Shown here: positions 21,545-32,899 of the stretch, piece after piece | How the letters are laid out: the number at the start of each line of letters is the position of its first letter | Position numbering within the stretch: the first letter of the stretch is position 1 | Origin: Fomes fomentarius | Lineage: Eukaryota; Basidiomycota; Agaricomycetes; Polyporales; Polyporaceae | DNA: 64,000 bases | Direction: 5' to 3' | Assembly (NCBI GenBank): GCA_022606135.1 | Contig: JABYQN010000005.1 | Coordinates: 2,790,001-2,854,000, forward strand | Notes under the pieces: generated by a model | What the model was told of the DNA's origin: nothing | What the model saw: the letters and a program-made list of their open reading frames with translations, nothing else | The model's database searches: none | Position numbers and translations under genes: made by a program

Positions 21545-22785
21545 GAGGTATCTCGCCGCTTGCCCACCGACCTGCGCGCTCGGAGCTTATGTACCCAACA
21601 GATAGAGGGAGGCGCAAAATCGCGATCCCGGAGTATCTAATGTGCGGGCGCCATCGCGCCTGCAAGAACATGCGAGCCTTATACCCATAGCTGGGGGTGA
21701 TATTGGGGGCGAGAGTGGGTCAACGGAGTGCAAGACTCGGAGGGAGAGGCGAATAATGACGCGAGAAGACGCCTTCCTTCCGAGTTCGTGTTGTCGTGGT
21801 ACGTAAGACATTCTATTCTGACCCCCCAGTCCCTCGTCGAGAAATACGCTGACAGGCTAAGCTCTACAGGGAGGAGGAAGTGAGATGGTTAAGTCCAGTG
21901 GCCGTCCACGCACAATGCGAGGGCAAGAGCGGTGGCCGGAAAGCGAAGCGAGTCTGCTGAAGATTAAGCGGAGATTACGCTCGTTTCGCAAAGCAGATCT
22001 TTCGCCAGTGCCAGCATACAGTGCTTGATTCACAAAGCAGATCGTCCGTCAGCGCCAGCGCAGGAAGAGCAGCACAGAACAGAAGATACCCCCCGATGCA
22101 TGCGAAACTTCTTCAGGACTTCAGAATGTCCGCGTCCGTGAACCCAACCGGAACAGAGGGTGCCTAACAACGTTGACATCAACATCAACATGGAGAGATC
22201 GCAACAGAAGAGATGAACGGACCTGGGATGTATGCTGAACGGGGTGGAGACCGGATGATAGAACGGCGAGAGAAGAGTCGTCGAATATGGTGTATGTACT
22301 TGGCGAGAAGCGGGACTAGAAATCTAGAAGGAGATGCTGAGAGAACGAAGTATTAGCATATGGGTCACAGTATCATATAATTCCAGGGCACACGCTGTGC
22401 GCGCCCCGGGGCCATAGGTACCTGCCACCCGCACCCGTCGTAGTACGCGGTGGACGCGTCAGCCGATTCCGGGAGCAATAGCGAGGGCACCGGGAACGCC
22501 AACCAGAGAGTCGGGTAACCACAGCGTCGAGGAGAGAAAGAACAAGGAGGTGGTGTGGGTGTGAGCGTGACTGGTGTGGGCAAGTGAGGGCGCCCCCTTG
22601 TTGGTCCCAACATGGGCGTCTATGCCCCAGATCTCCGATTTATCGGCAATATTCACATGTTACACTGCCGATGATGAACAACTGCTGGCCATGTGCTCCC
22701 TGTGCCCTCACCGTTCAACCCAGCGCCGCCCTCATCTACCTCTCATCTGAGTCATCTGGCGCCTGGTGCTTGCACGCGGAGTGCC
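21545..22785. other. Divergent intergenic region
   Basis: About 1.2 kb between a minus and a plus gene, presumably both promoters. No convincing gene. The segment 21950-22050 repeats the phrase cgaaagcagatc-like (aagcagatct ttcgccagtg near 21989 and aagcagatcg tccgtcagcg near 22037), a small imperfect direct repeat. Confidence 0.4.
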
Positions 22786-24367
22786 ATGTCAACCAAGGAA
22801 GTCCTCCGAGAGAAGCAAGATCAATTGGCTGAACAGTACGAGGCGAATGCCTCCACGGTGCGCAGCCTCCGCCGGACTCTGCAAGAGGATATCTTACCGG
22901 CATTGGTCGATGAGCTGGTGTTAGATGATGCAGGGGAGGAGAGGGCGAAGGTGTGGTTAAACGATACTCGTACGTCTCGGCTACTCGCAGCGTCTTCCCT
23001 CCTGAAGCCCAACCGGCCTTTTTCCCCGTTTCAGACTCGATATTCAGGCTGTTGAGAGTGCGTACGTCCAGTTTGACACCGTGCAGATGCTCATGATGGA
23101 AATCACCACGCGCAGCGTCACAAATTCACCGTATCCTTTGCCCTCGAGAACGCACGCGACCTCCTGGTGTGGCGGGTAGCCGTGATACCGGACATTATTC
23201 TCCGCCCCGCCACACCCTTCCTCCACTGTCTACCTTTGACTGCGTGTGATCCATACGGTAGACCGCTTGTTGTCGTCAAGCTCTCTAAATTATTCGAAGC
23301 GTCGGAGGACGTGCGCACGACGCTGATATACTACATGGAGCTGCTGCGGCTTAACCTTGAGGCTGTGAATGCGGCAAATGGCGATGATAGGCACCCAATA
23401 CTGCAATATGTCGCCCTATTGGACATAGGAGGAATTTCAGTCCAGAATGTTGTATGTATACGCTCATGTCGACTGAGGTTCTCTGATTTGACATCACCAC
23501 CCTCTATGTAGCAAAACGTCGACCTAATAAGTTGGTTCATTTACGAACTTGTCCCTCGATTTCCCGGCTTGCTAGCTGCCGGTAATGTATCCATATCCGT
23601 GCCGTCGCTTTCCTCGAATTGACGTCCTCTTCGGCAGTCTTCATTCTCAACTATTCTTGGGCACATTCAGGAGTGTGGAATATCGTCAAGTATGGCTATA
23701 CACACCTATCTTGACATTGTGCGACTGAACTTACTGAACCTGTCCGTCGCAGGCGCATCCTGCCAAAGTCCGCGCTGTCACGCGTGTTCTTCCCGTCCCA
23801 GGATGAGCTCTTGGAATACTTGCCCTCAACAGTGGTGCCACGTGGTTCGTCTCCAAGTTCTGGTCAGCACGTCAGGCTCTTACTCGTCTGTTTACAGATT
23901 ACGGTGGTACTTCGCTGTGGCTGTCAGAGCTGGAGGATCCTCTGGAGAAGTACATGGCGTCCATGTCACCGTCTCCAAGTCCACCTGGCCCAGGGAACGC
24001 TCCGACAACGTCCGCGGAACAGGAACGGCCGTCACCATCCTCGTCAACGTCTGCCAAACCTATACCACGCAATCCCTCGATATCCCCGACCTCGCACCTG
24101 AACCCATACTTTGGCTATCCCGTCTCGGGAAGGGGTGCACCGACGCCGAAGCTTCGACACGGCCGGCGACGAAAGCGTGATCTGCTGCGCACGCTGGCAG
24201 CGCTCTGGTGGAGCAAATGGAAGCACCGCGTGGTTCTGATTCTGTGCATAGTTATCGCAGTGGTGTCGTACAGATTACGAGTGCGACGGAGTCCGAACGC
24301 ACGCGGGCTTGGGTGGAGACAAGGCGTGCGGGGGTTGCTCCGTCCGCCACCGCCGTCTCGGACATGA
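22786..24367 (+). CDS. CRAL-TRIO (Sec14-like) lipid-binding protein with C-terminal membrane anchor, two probable indels
   Basis: Predicted phosphatidylinositol-transfer-type protein. Exons: 22786-22969, 23035-23451, 23512-23581, 23638-23689, 23753-23844 and 23898-24367, about 428 residues after restoring two bases. The N-terminal helices (KVWLNDT, then IFRLL..AYVQFDTVQMLMMEI) form the CRAL-TRIO-N domain. The lipid-binding part has ENARDLLVWR, ACDPYGRPLVVVKLSKLF, QYVALLDIGGIS, FPGLLAAVFILNYSWAHSGVW and RILPKSALSRVFFPS. A Pro/Ser-rich linker leads to a basic segment, a single helix (VVLILCIVIAVVSY) and an Arg-rich tail, so it is likely tail-anchored. Frame breaks occur at about 23054 (between FRLL and SAYV) and at the AAA run 23122-23124 (between RSVT and FALEN). 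One base added at each gives a continuous protein in phase with every intron, so assembly error is likelier than decay. Confidence 0.8.
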
Positions 24368-24648
24368 TGCGCATGATGCATTGTACGTACATTCCGTACA
24401 TATTCGCTCCGCGGACCATCTCCAAGAGCATTCTTCTTTCGCGTTCATTTATTTAGAGCTTTGACCGGGCAGTGAGTGCGCTGTGCGGTGCGGTGCGGTG
24501 CCCAGAGGACTCTCCCACCGACTTCCTTGAACGGAGGACCTCATCGAGTCATCGAGGGATGGAACTGTGTGCATCGTAGCCTCCGGGTTCCGGAACACAG
24601 CTGAAAGCCTTCTTCTGCCTTCTGATCTGTACTGTGCTCATCAAACAG

Positions 24649-25021
24649 CTTGATTCATCCAATGATTCGTTCGGCGGTGCGCAGGCCGACCGATGCGCCT
24701 CCCTCAGCCTTGTCAAAGCCGCAGGAGCAATCCCGCGTGGCGCCGTCGTCCCCATTCTGGAACAGATTGTGCGCTCGCTCATGTAAGCACAGCGAGAATC
24801 CCCGCCGCCCAGGGCGACTAGCGCATTTCCCTTCTCGAGAGAGGCGTCGGACGCCCATGGCCCCCAGGAAGGATCATCTATCATCCATCGCTCGCGATCA
24901 ACAGATGCGCGTCGTTCGTTCTCTCATCTCCATGCCTTCCATGCAGGCTCTTGTCCTGCCGTCGTCTGTTGCTGCGACGCAGCAGTCGAAGAACCCGTCC
25001 GAGCTGAAGCGCTCACAGTGA
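24649..25021 (+). CDS. Possible 3' exons of a small unknown gene
   Basis: Unrecognised. Exon 24649-24782, preceded by an acceptor (tcaaacag), reads LDSSNDSFGGAQADRC, LVKAAGAIPRGAVV and PILEQIVRSLM. A GTAAGC donor at 24783 and a CAG acceptor at 24865-24867 remove an in-frame TAA and continue KDHLSSIARDQQMRVVRSLI to a TGA at 25021. The spliced text is protein-like and the phase fits. No 5' exon was found between here and the CRAL-TRIO stop at 24367, and the opposite strand is also open, so this could be spurious. Confidence 0.3.
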
Positions 25022-26752
25022 CTTCTAGCCGCGGCCCAGTCCGGTCTCGGCTTCGGGGCAATAGCCGGTGCCAGAACCACCCGTGACCCTGCCAGCGTTT
25101 GCACGCATGCATCTGCATCTGCATCGGAGAACCCTCCTCGCGCCAGACATCGCAGGATGGACACGCTCGCACACACACTCGGGTACGGACGTCTCGGACA
25201 GCACTGGAAGCGAGGCGAAAGAAGCTCGCTGTTCGCATTCCGCTCGCGGTGTGGCGTTAGGCCAGGTAGCTTCCGAACACGTATGTATGCAATGCACGGC
25301 GAACCCCCGCCGGAAGGCTTCGAAGGACCCGGCGCGCAGGCCTCTCTCTCTCTCTGCAGGCTTCCAGCTCTCTGCCGTCGGTTACAGACCACACTCACCT
25401 CCAGGCTCCAGGCTCCAGCAAGCCGAGCGGTCCAGGAAAGGAAGGATGGTTGCTTGAAGTTGGTCGCACACACACAGACTTCTGAGTTTGATTCCTTGAC
25501 GCGGCTCGCAAGCCTGTGGCAGCATAAGCCCGGGCAACGTGTAAGCAAGTACCCAAACTCAGCTCCGCGACCCTGTCTGACGGATTGTTCACACGACGGC
25601 GCTGGTCTGGCAATCCTCTAACTCTCTCCTACCCGAAGTGGCCGGCCGTATTAACCCCGTTCGACTGCAGGGTACTCAGCGAGTGAATTTATCGTCCTGT
25701 CCGTCCGAATGCATCGCACGTATGATGATGCATTTAGTCTCCATCCCCCCCACTGATCTATTACAGTGGGCACAGAAGGAGAAGGGGGCAGAAACGGGAA
25801 GCAAACGCCGAGACTCGGAGAGGACGTAAGCAATACGCACTCCGAGCTGTTTTGCGACGCAGAACCCCCCCTCCACGCACGATTGGGGCCCGGAGCGCGA
25901 GCCGCCGTGATGTTTCGAGTGATACGTTACCTGTCTCGACAAGCGCAGATCGGGATATACCTGTTGAGAAGCCGTGCATCGTCAGTCAAGCCTATGGCGC
26001 CCGGGCCGCCAAATAATTCTGTCACGCACGCACATATCTGCCCATGCCTTATCGAGTACCAGTACCGTCACAGTCGCTTAGAAGGCGCCAGAGGACGACA
26101 ATGGAACAGATACGCTCGGTAAGGGCCAAGTCGATCCACACATATGCCCCTGGACTGCGCTCGGTGCTCGGCGGTTCATCGTTCCTTGCCCTGGTGCTAT
26201 CATAACCACAACGGGCCATCGAGCGGGCATGGAGAAGCCCGCGATCAACCTAAACCTAAGATCCAGCTGTGGAGTCGAGGTCGAGGGTTGCATGCGCGTG
26301 TGCATGCACTTACAATGGACGGTAACCATATTTTTATTTTAGAGTTGACGCTCGCCCAAGTTCTTTTAGTGGATCGGTCGCAGAGCCTGGTTTCCGTTGT
26401 GCGTGGTGCATGAACGTGCATGTAACGAACGGCAATGAAAAAAACAAAATTGGTTGTGCGAGATTCCATCGGAGCAAGCAAGTTGCAGCGGACGTCGGTC
26501 CTGGTTGAAGGATTGCTGTTAACCATCTCGGAGCCTGTGCTCAACAGGCCTCACGGCGATGCGTCGAAGACGAGCATACCCTTAATCATGGTTCGCTCAT
26601 CCGTCTGTGCTTCCATTAGAGCTCACCGGCATATCACTTCGATGCAGACCCCGACTCTCGAGCCCGCATCTCGCAACAAGCATCATCCAAGGATACTGTC
26701 ACTGGCCTGAGCGGATGCAGTAATCGCAATCCCCAACAACGCGCGAAACTCC

Positions 26753-26780
26753 GTTGTTCGTTGTTCGTTGTTCGTTGTTT
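26753..26780. repeat. Heptamer tandem repeat (GTTGTTC)4
   Basis: Three perfect GTTGTTC units and one ending in T. Confidence 0.85.
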
Positions 26781-27033
26781 GTCACCCTCCAAGTCAGAGT
26801 CATCGAGCCCAACAATTGATTGAACCCTCCAGCGGCTCCTACACTCCTCCGGCATCCCATCAATTCTCCACTCAAGCGTCGAGACTCGGGGACTCGGGAC
26901 CAGTGCAACCCCCCGGCCTCCGCCCTGCCCCCCACCCACGCGGCACGCCTTGTTGATTAACTGGCCACAGAAGCCCCCGCCTGTGCTCATCATCAGCTTC
27001 CAGCGGCGAGAGCAGATCACGGCTTCCCCGTGG

Positions 27034-27061
27034 CCATCGTCCATCGTCCATCGTCCATCGT
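27034..27061. repeat. Heptamer tandem repeat (CCATCGT)4
   Basis: Four perfect CCATCGT units, followed by a partial catc. Confidence 0.9.
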
Positions 27062-27385
27062 CATCTGCCCACTGCGTCATGGACTCGTCGGGCAGCCGGC
27101 AGCGGCAGCGGCGTTTGCGTAGATCGCGCCGCCGGGTCCTCGGTGTGCGAGCGCTGCATCCGTCCATCCATTGTCTCGTGCTACATACAGTCTTGTCCGG
27201 CGATTCGCGGGGATGGGATTGGATTGGGCTGGGCTGGGATGGCGAGGGGAGGGGATGAGAAGAGAAGAGAAGAGGCACTACGGAGGACCACTCCACGAAG
27301 CGGCCATAGGACACACCATGTTGCCCGGCGTCCTGTTCGAGTTCAAGTTCTGAGTGACAGGTCTCCTCCACGACCACACACGGAT

Positions 27386-27412
27386 GAGACGAGACGAGAC
27401 GAGACGAGACGA
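27386..27412. repeat. Pentamer tandem repeat (GAGAC)5
   Basis: Five perfect GAGAC units plus a partial unit. Confidence 0.9.
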
Positions 27413-28408
27413 ACTCTATCTCTTTCCTTCCGCGAAGCAGCGTCGTCCGCCCCTCTCTCTCTCTGTGTATCCGGCGTCGCAACCGCCCATGCCACGCCCG
27501 ATGTGGTGTCTGTCCATTTTCGGCCAGTCGTGCCCCATGGACCGTGGCCTCGGGAGAATAGACGACGACGTCGACGATGAGAACACAGAACCACCTCTGC
27601 CTCTGCCTCTGCCTCGAGCGAGCGAGCTTGCTTGAGAGAACACCCGCGTTCTCCCGCACCCTAGCCCATACCCGAGTCTGCGCTGCCTCCAAAGCTCCAA
27701 AGTTCCCCAAGTTGCTCGCTGCCCGCTGCCCGCCTGCGACTCGGAGTGGGAAGAATGTGAATGTGAATGTGCGCGCAGCGATCCGACCTTGCGCAGCAGC
27801 AGTAGCAGTGGCCCGTCTGCGCTTCCTGCGCTCCCGCTTTCCGCCACCGCTCCATGTCCAATCAACATTCAATATTCGACAACGAGACTCGAGAGGCAAG
27901 GAGGGCGTGCCCGCGCTTAGCTGCGTGATCCAGGGGGCGGCGGTGGCGTGTGTTGTGAGTTCGGGAAACACGTTGCACGTGCAGCCATGGGCGATGGGAC
28001 GAGCGAGCGAGAGCCTCTGCCTGCCTTGCCATTGTATTGTTCGCGTCGCAGGCCGTCGCATATCCATCTTGTTTCTGATGTCGCGGATGCTCGCTACTAT
28101 ATGCTTGCTGTGGGTGCCGAGCTAATGTAGGATAGTTTCAGTGTCACCCGTCAAAACAAAACTGACACACGGCCATTCCGTCTGACGTCGGTCATCGTGA
28201 TGTGCTAGTAAGGAATCACGATATAAGTTGGCCTGTCATGTGGGTGCGCAAGGCACGGACGACAGGGTCAGAAAAAGGAGCAAGTGACGCGAATGCGTAC
28301 TGGGCGCAGCGCGTCTCATGAAATCCACCGCACACCCTGGGCTGGTATCCACGTCTACACAGCGCACCTCGGAGCGCCGAAAAGGGTATTGTTCCATAGC
28401 AGCATAAA

Positions 28409-29781
28409 TTACAAGAAGTACTCTGGCAACTGCGGGACGGGAGAGCGGGGTCGGATGACGAAGGCGGGCGTTTAGCAAGTGCACATTGGGGGCGGAGATG
28501 CATGCATTAGAACGTACCTTCCCTCCCGCGTTCTGCGCGGCCTGATGGCTGGGACCGTCTCGCTCGTTCTCCGGGGCAGCCTGGAACACGTTGAAGAACA
28601 TCGAGCCGCCCGGGCCCACCTCGAGGATGCTAGCGGAGTTGCCACATCGGTAGCAGTAGTTTGGCGCGGACCACACCGTGGAGAGATGCTCGTCGAATAG
28701 TGAAGTGTAGCCTTCCATACATAGTTGATGTGCGCGCAGGATGTGGGACATCTGGTTCGTCTCCAAAAATTTGTAGACGACGCCCGACCCGAACGTGTAG
28801 CCAGCTCCACTGCGCAATGATCGGTCCCGTGAGCGGCTGAGTAGGTGGGAGGGGAAACAGGGAAAGCTTTATTACCGTGGAGATATTGCGAAGTCTTCCT
28901 TCTCCGGATCCGGATCTGACCATACAAGGTCGGCCATGGGGCCTTCGTGCGGAATCTCTGGTAGACGGTGAGTACCTCGATTGGCGATAAAGAGAAGGGG
29001 AACACGTAAGGCGTACCCCGAAACCGATCGACCACCTTGATCTGGTCTATTGAGTGTATTGACGGTGACAGGCCTGCGCAGGGACGTTACAGCATATAGC
29101 ATATAGAGACGACAGCGAGGGAACTAACGTACCGCCATGTACACAGAAGATTTTATCGTCGATGACCACAGAGAGAGTCAAGAAGTCAAACATGTCCGTG
29201 AAGTATGTCCACACGTGCGACGAGCCGTACTTTCGTACACACTCGGTATAGAAGCCATATGTCTTGGGCCGGACATGAATGGGAAGAAGTTTGTGGCAAT
29301 AGACGTGAGGACGTACTTGGGTTACTGCCCTCGACTCGTGGTTCCCTCGGATCAGCTGCACCCTGTCCGGCCAGCGAAGTTTCAGGCACGTCAGCAAGGA
29401 TATTGTCTCGACGCTGAACAGGCCACGGTCGACGTAATCTCCTGTGCACTTCTTCAGCGCCCTTGCGGGAGATCGGTCGTGAGACGCGTACCGAGGAAGA
29501 GGTAATTGGTGTGGGGAGCGTATCCGCCTATCCTGAATATCTCTATGAGGTCGTAGAACTGACTTGGGTGAAGATTAACCGGTGCTCACCCGCTGGGACA
29601 GCAGCAGGGCTCACCCATGGATGTCGCCGACGACGGTAACCGGCGCACTAACATGGACGACATTTGACTCGCGCATGAGGACCTCCTTTGTCTTCTCGCA
29701 TATCTCGCGTAGGAGGGCCTCGTGGAGGAGCTGTTTCCGGAGGAGTTGCTGTATGCACGCGTCGAGATCGAAGGGAGCCAT
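28409..29781 (-). CDS. PPG1: Serine/threonine protein phosphatase, PP2A-like PPG1 type, catalytic subunit
   Basis: Metal-dependent PPP-family phosphatase. PPG1 in fungi is the catalytic part of a FAR/STRIPAK-like complex. Eight exons on minus: 29781-29615, 29562-29492, 29441-29317, 29262-29133, 29073-29017, 28957-28876, 28809-28518 and 28429-28409, giving 314 residues. PPP signatures are complete: GDIHG (52-56), GDYVDRG (80-86), RGNHES (111-116) and VHGGLSPS. The closest text match from memory is yeast Ppg1 rather than PP2A or PP4: [46 protein letters not shown] and [14 protein letters not shown]. The last exon is only 21 nt and encodes LPEYFL, keeping the C-terminal Tyr-Phe-Leu that is carboxymethylated in PP2A relatives. 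Intron sizes are 50-88 nt. Confidence 0.93.
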
Positions 29782-30676
29782 GGGGTCAGTGTCCGTGAAT
29801 CCGAGTCCGAGTCCGAGTCCGAGTCTAGGTCGTCCTCCTCCCACGCGCGGCCCGTTCGCTGAACAAGCTGTGTGTCTCTATTTGGCCCTCTCGCACTTAT
29901 TTGGTTATTCCTCCATTCCAGCGGCCATGCAGTCCCAATCCGGCAGTGAGCCATACGAAACGCATTTCTCACGCACTCTGCCACTCCATAGCCGCGACAT
30001 TTCTCCAGTTTCGCCGTCTGAGAGCCTCCGACGGCACATGCATTGTACGCACGGTAGGTGTCTGAAAGCCTGCCCGAGTTGTTGGACGGACCGAAGAGCA
30101 TGCTTCGCGACCGGCAGAAGTAGAGAGTTTTGCTGGGCACATCCGATTCGACGCCTCCCAACCAATGCCCAGTCACAGTGAGCCTCTGTCATTCATACTC
30201 ATGCCGATCATCATCATTAATCTCCCCATATGCACCAGATAACATTCCAGATGACGAGCGTCCCTCTGGCGATAGAGAGCATGCCGTGCAGCAGTGCCCG
30301 GTCTGTTCCGCACGGATTGTGTTCTACGCCCCTTTGCGAGCATGCTGAGGGCTCACCCCGTAAGTCACCCGTGCCCTGAAGCTCCAAATTGAATATCAGG
30401 CGGTGCCTCTTTCCTCTGCGTCACCCCCACTTTGAGCTCTCTCACTTCCAAACTCGGAGACGCATGCATCGCGCATGTGTCCCATATCCACGCCATTCCT
30501 GTACCGAGGGCGAGCACATATGACATCGTCGCCCTCCAGAAACCCTTCTGATGCCGTGCTGGCCATCGATGCCGCCTATCGATGTTCTCAACCACTGGAA
30601 AGTGCGGTCCGTTCGCGTAAGCGTGTGTGCGCCATAGTCTCTGCTAGCAGCCTCAGGCAGGAACCGAGAGCTCGTT
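29782..30676. other. Intergenic, PPG1 promoter side
   Basis: About 900 bases between two minus-strand genes. It contains a hexamer array right upstream of the PPG1 start (29801-29824). No gene seen. Confidence 0.4.
29801..29824. repeat. Hexamer tandem repeat (CCGAGT)4 in the PPG1 leader
   Basis: Four CCGAGT units, 20-43 bases upstream of the PPG1 ATG and so probably within the mRNA leader. Confidence 0.85.
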
Positions 30677-31144
30677 TCAGGAAAAGGTGCCCAGGGAAGA
30701 CGCTGGAATGCGGGCGCACCCGAGAACACAGGACCCTTGTGTAGACGCGGGGGGCTTCAAACAGTCTCCCGGATTGCCGCAGAGGAAGGTTGTCTTCGTG
30801 CGCAAGCCCACGGGCTGCTTCCGAGCGGTAATGACGACGTCTCGGTCGCTCACGAACCTTGGTGAGCTTCGTGGCGTGCTTGCTGATCGGATGGACTGAT
30901 GCTGTTCTTGGTAGTGTGGGTTGCTGTTGTGGAGGCAGGCAATGGAGCAGCCTATGGGAGATGGAGCATGAGCTGGAGAGAGAGGCAGACTGGCCAATGA
31001 CGATGTGGACGGTGTAGGATGCATTGCAAGAGAAATACGTACAGCGAGGCTGAGCGAGGTGGCAGTCGGGGTGAAGAGCGCGCAACCGCCCGTGGGGAGC
31101 CGAGTTAGGCCAAGGGTTCCCAATCGGGATCTCGATATGTTCAT
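30677..31144 (-). CDS. Possible unknown protein with presequence-like N-terminus
   Basis: Unrecognised open frame of 155 residues starting at ATG 31144. The first 35 residues (MNISRSRLGTLGLTRLPTG, then ALFTPTATSLSLA) are Arg/Ser/Thr-rich without acids, like a mitochondrial presequence. The segment RFVSDRDVVITARKQPVGL, TKTTFLCGNPG has GC-rich third positions and looks genuinely coding. The intervening Ser/Pro/His-rich part includes a GTACGT donor at the end of the presequence-like part, so an intron probably lies there and the exact protein is unclear. Confidence 0.35.
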   Translation of the reverse strand: MNISRSRLGTLGLTRLPTGGCALFTPTATSLSLAVRISLAMHPTPSTSSLASLPLSPAHAPSPIGCSIACLHNSNPHYQEQHQSIRSASTPRSSPRFVSDRDVVITARKQPVGLRTKTTFLCGNPGDCLKPPASTQGSCVLGCARIPASSLGTFS

Positions 31145-31944
31145 GATCTACGAGAAGAAATGGGATAAGTCGCGCTCCTCGCCAGATTTTCTGTCCGACC
31201 CAAGCACCGCACGCAGCGAACATGCACAAATGTTCAACTTCATATACTCGAGCTGGACGGCGCCTAGCACGAGAAGAAGCCTTGGCCAGAAGGCTTTGTT
31301 CTTGACGCACACGCGGCTCTCAATGCGTTGCCGATGTAATCCGTGTTGTCTATTATTCCCCGCTGTTCTCCCCATTCTTACGTTACACTTCCACCCCCTG
31401 TCGGTAAGATATCAGGGACCTGTGGAACAGGAACAAGGTCGTCAGGCTAGCTGAGTGTTCAGTGCAGGCACGGCTCGGACTCGGGTGACGGATGTTGGCG
31501 ATCACTGACTGGAGTTGGATCAAGGAGAGAGAGGATTGGGTGTGGTGACGCCGGACGCAGGGCTGGTGCCGATGTTATGCAGACGCGCCAGGGAGGACGA
31601 TCGAAGGCTGCCAATAGGGCTGTCCGGCCAAGCGTGGACGTCCATCTCGGACGCGGTGCAGCGGCCCATTGTGCCCATTGTAGGATATCCTCCCTGCCTA
31701 CCCTCGGTGATGCATGATGGCCCGGGCTGACCGCCATGGACAGTCCAGTTAGGGATCCCACCTGCCCAACCTTTCTACACGGAGATGCTGCCAAACTCTG
31801 TGCGCATGATACATTGTCGATGTCGATCTGCTCCCATCGGGCATCCTTTTCGACAGCTTTCCTTCCCTTTGCATCCTCACTCTCCCTGTCCTCTCTATAA
31901 ATCCTCCCCTCCCCTCCGTCCTCCCTCTACTCAACTCCCCGCTC
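31145..31944. other. Divergent intergenic region
   Basis: About 800 bases upstream of the C2H2 gene (plus) and of the uncertain minus gene. A tctctataaat TATA-like element near 31891-31902 suits the C2H2 start. No gene seen. Confidence 0.4.
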
Positions 31945-32899
31945 ATGTCTCTCTTGTTCGCAATGGACCCGCGCTACTCCTACTACTCCTCCGCACAGGA
32001 CTCCCCTTCCGGACACCACTCTAGGCACAACTATCAGCCGTCCCGCACCCCCGACCCGTCCTCCGCAACCCCGGCCCAGCCCTACCCGTACACGCACCAG
32101 CACCTCGCCCAATCTTATCACCCCGGTCCCGCCTACCCGCAACACGCGCCCCAGTATCATCCCTCGCCGTCTCCGACCACCACCAATATCCTCCCCCCGC
32201 TGCACGACCAGCCCTATTCTTCCCGCGATGTCACCCTCAGCGGTCGGCATGACGTCCCGAGCGGTTTCGCGGTGCCCTCGATGGGTGAGTGCGCGTGTTC
32301 TCCAGTCTCATCGTCGGCCGTGACCGACATCACCCTTCTTGACAGGCCCAACTCTCCATGACTTGCCCTTCTCCGCCTCTCGCCCGTCCTCCTCCGCCCA
32401 GTCCAATCGCAGCAGCGGCCACTGGGGCCAGCCCGAGGCCCGCTCCCCGCTCTCCTTCGACCGCACCGCGACCTTCCCCGGGACCCCGTCCCGCTCGTCC
32501 ACATACCCGCCCTCCCGACACGGCCACAGCCACGGCCACGGCTCGCCCCACCCGTCGCTCTCGCAGTCGACGCACCTCATTCCGACGCCGGCGCAGACCG
32601 TCGGGGCGTACCACGGGTACAGCGCGCAGCCCGGCTCCGCGTCGTCCGCGTCCTCGGTCGCGCCCGTGGTCGCGTCCATCCCGCCCGCATCGTCGTCCTC
32701 GCCTCCGCAAGAGCGCTACTTCTGCGAGCGGTGCGACAAGTCGTTCGGCCGCCAGCACGACAAGAAGCGGCACTTTGAGAGCACCCACCTCCAGCAGTCC
32801 CATGCCTGCCGGTTCTGCAGCAAGACCTTCAGCCGCAACGACTCGCTCAAGCGCCACCAGGACAACGGGTGCGACAAGGACCCCGAGTTCGCGCCGTGA
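31945..32899 (+). CDS. C2H2-type zinc-finger transcription factor
   Basis: Predicted DNA-binding regulator of 297 residues in two exons (31945-32284 and 32346-32899, intron 61 nt with GTGAGT donor). About 235 residues of Ser/Pro/Tyr/His-rich low-complexity sequence precede two tandem fingers at the C-terminus. Finger 1 has Cys240, Cys243, His256 and His261. Finger 2 has Cys268, Cys271, His284 and Cys289, so its last ligand is Cys instead of His. Only about 10 residues follow. This layout (disordered N-terminus, two C-terminal fingers) is common in fungal regulators of the Msn2/StuA-neighbour type, but no specific orthologue can be assigned. A second in-frame ATG at 31963 (MDPRYSYYSSAQ) is an equally plausible start. 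Confidence 0.85.

Larger units (their letters stand above)
25022..28408. other. Large gene-poor region with short tandem repeats
   Basis: 3.4 kb with many open frames on both strands but no splice-coherent or family-like protein. It holds heptamer arrays at 26753-26780 and 27034-27061, a GAGAC array at 27386-27412, a ctgcct array near 27596-27613, and G-rich gggatt/gggct repeats near 27214-27242. The 477-codon minus frame at 26634-28067 is judged a by-product of GC-rich sequence. Confidence 0.45.

Noticed and set aside
1981..23126. Programmed frameshifting as an explanation for the frame breaks
   Set aside because: The breaks are in unrelated genes, three of the four lie at simple mononucleotide runs, and there is no slippery heptamer with a pseudoknot; missing bases explain them better.
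26634..28067. 477-codon minus-strand open frame
   Set aside because: Starts in repeat-rich DNA, translates tandem repeats, and has no domain, no steady codon bias and no splice support.
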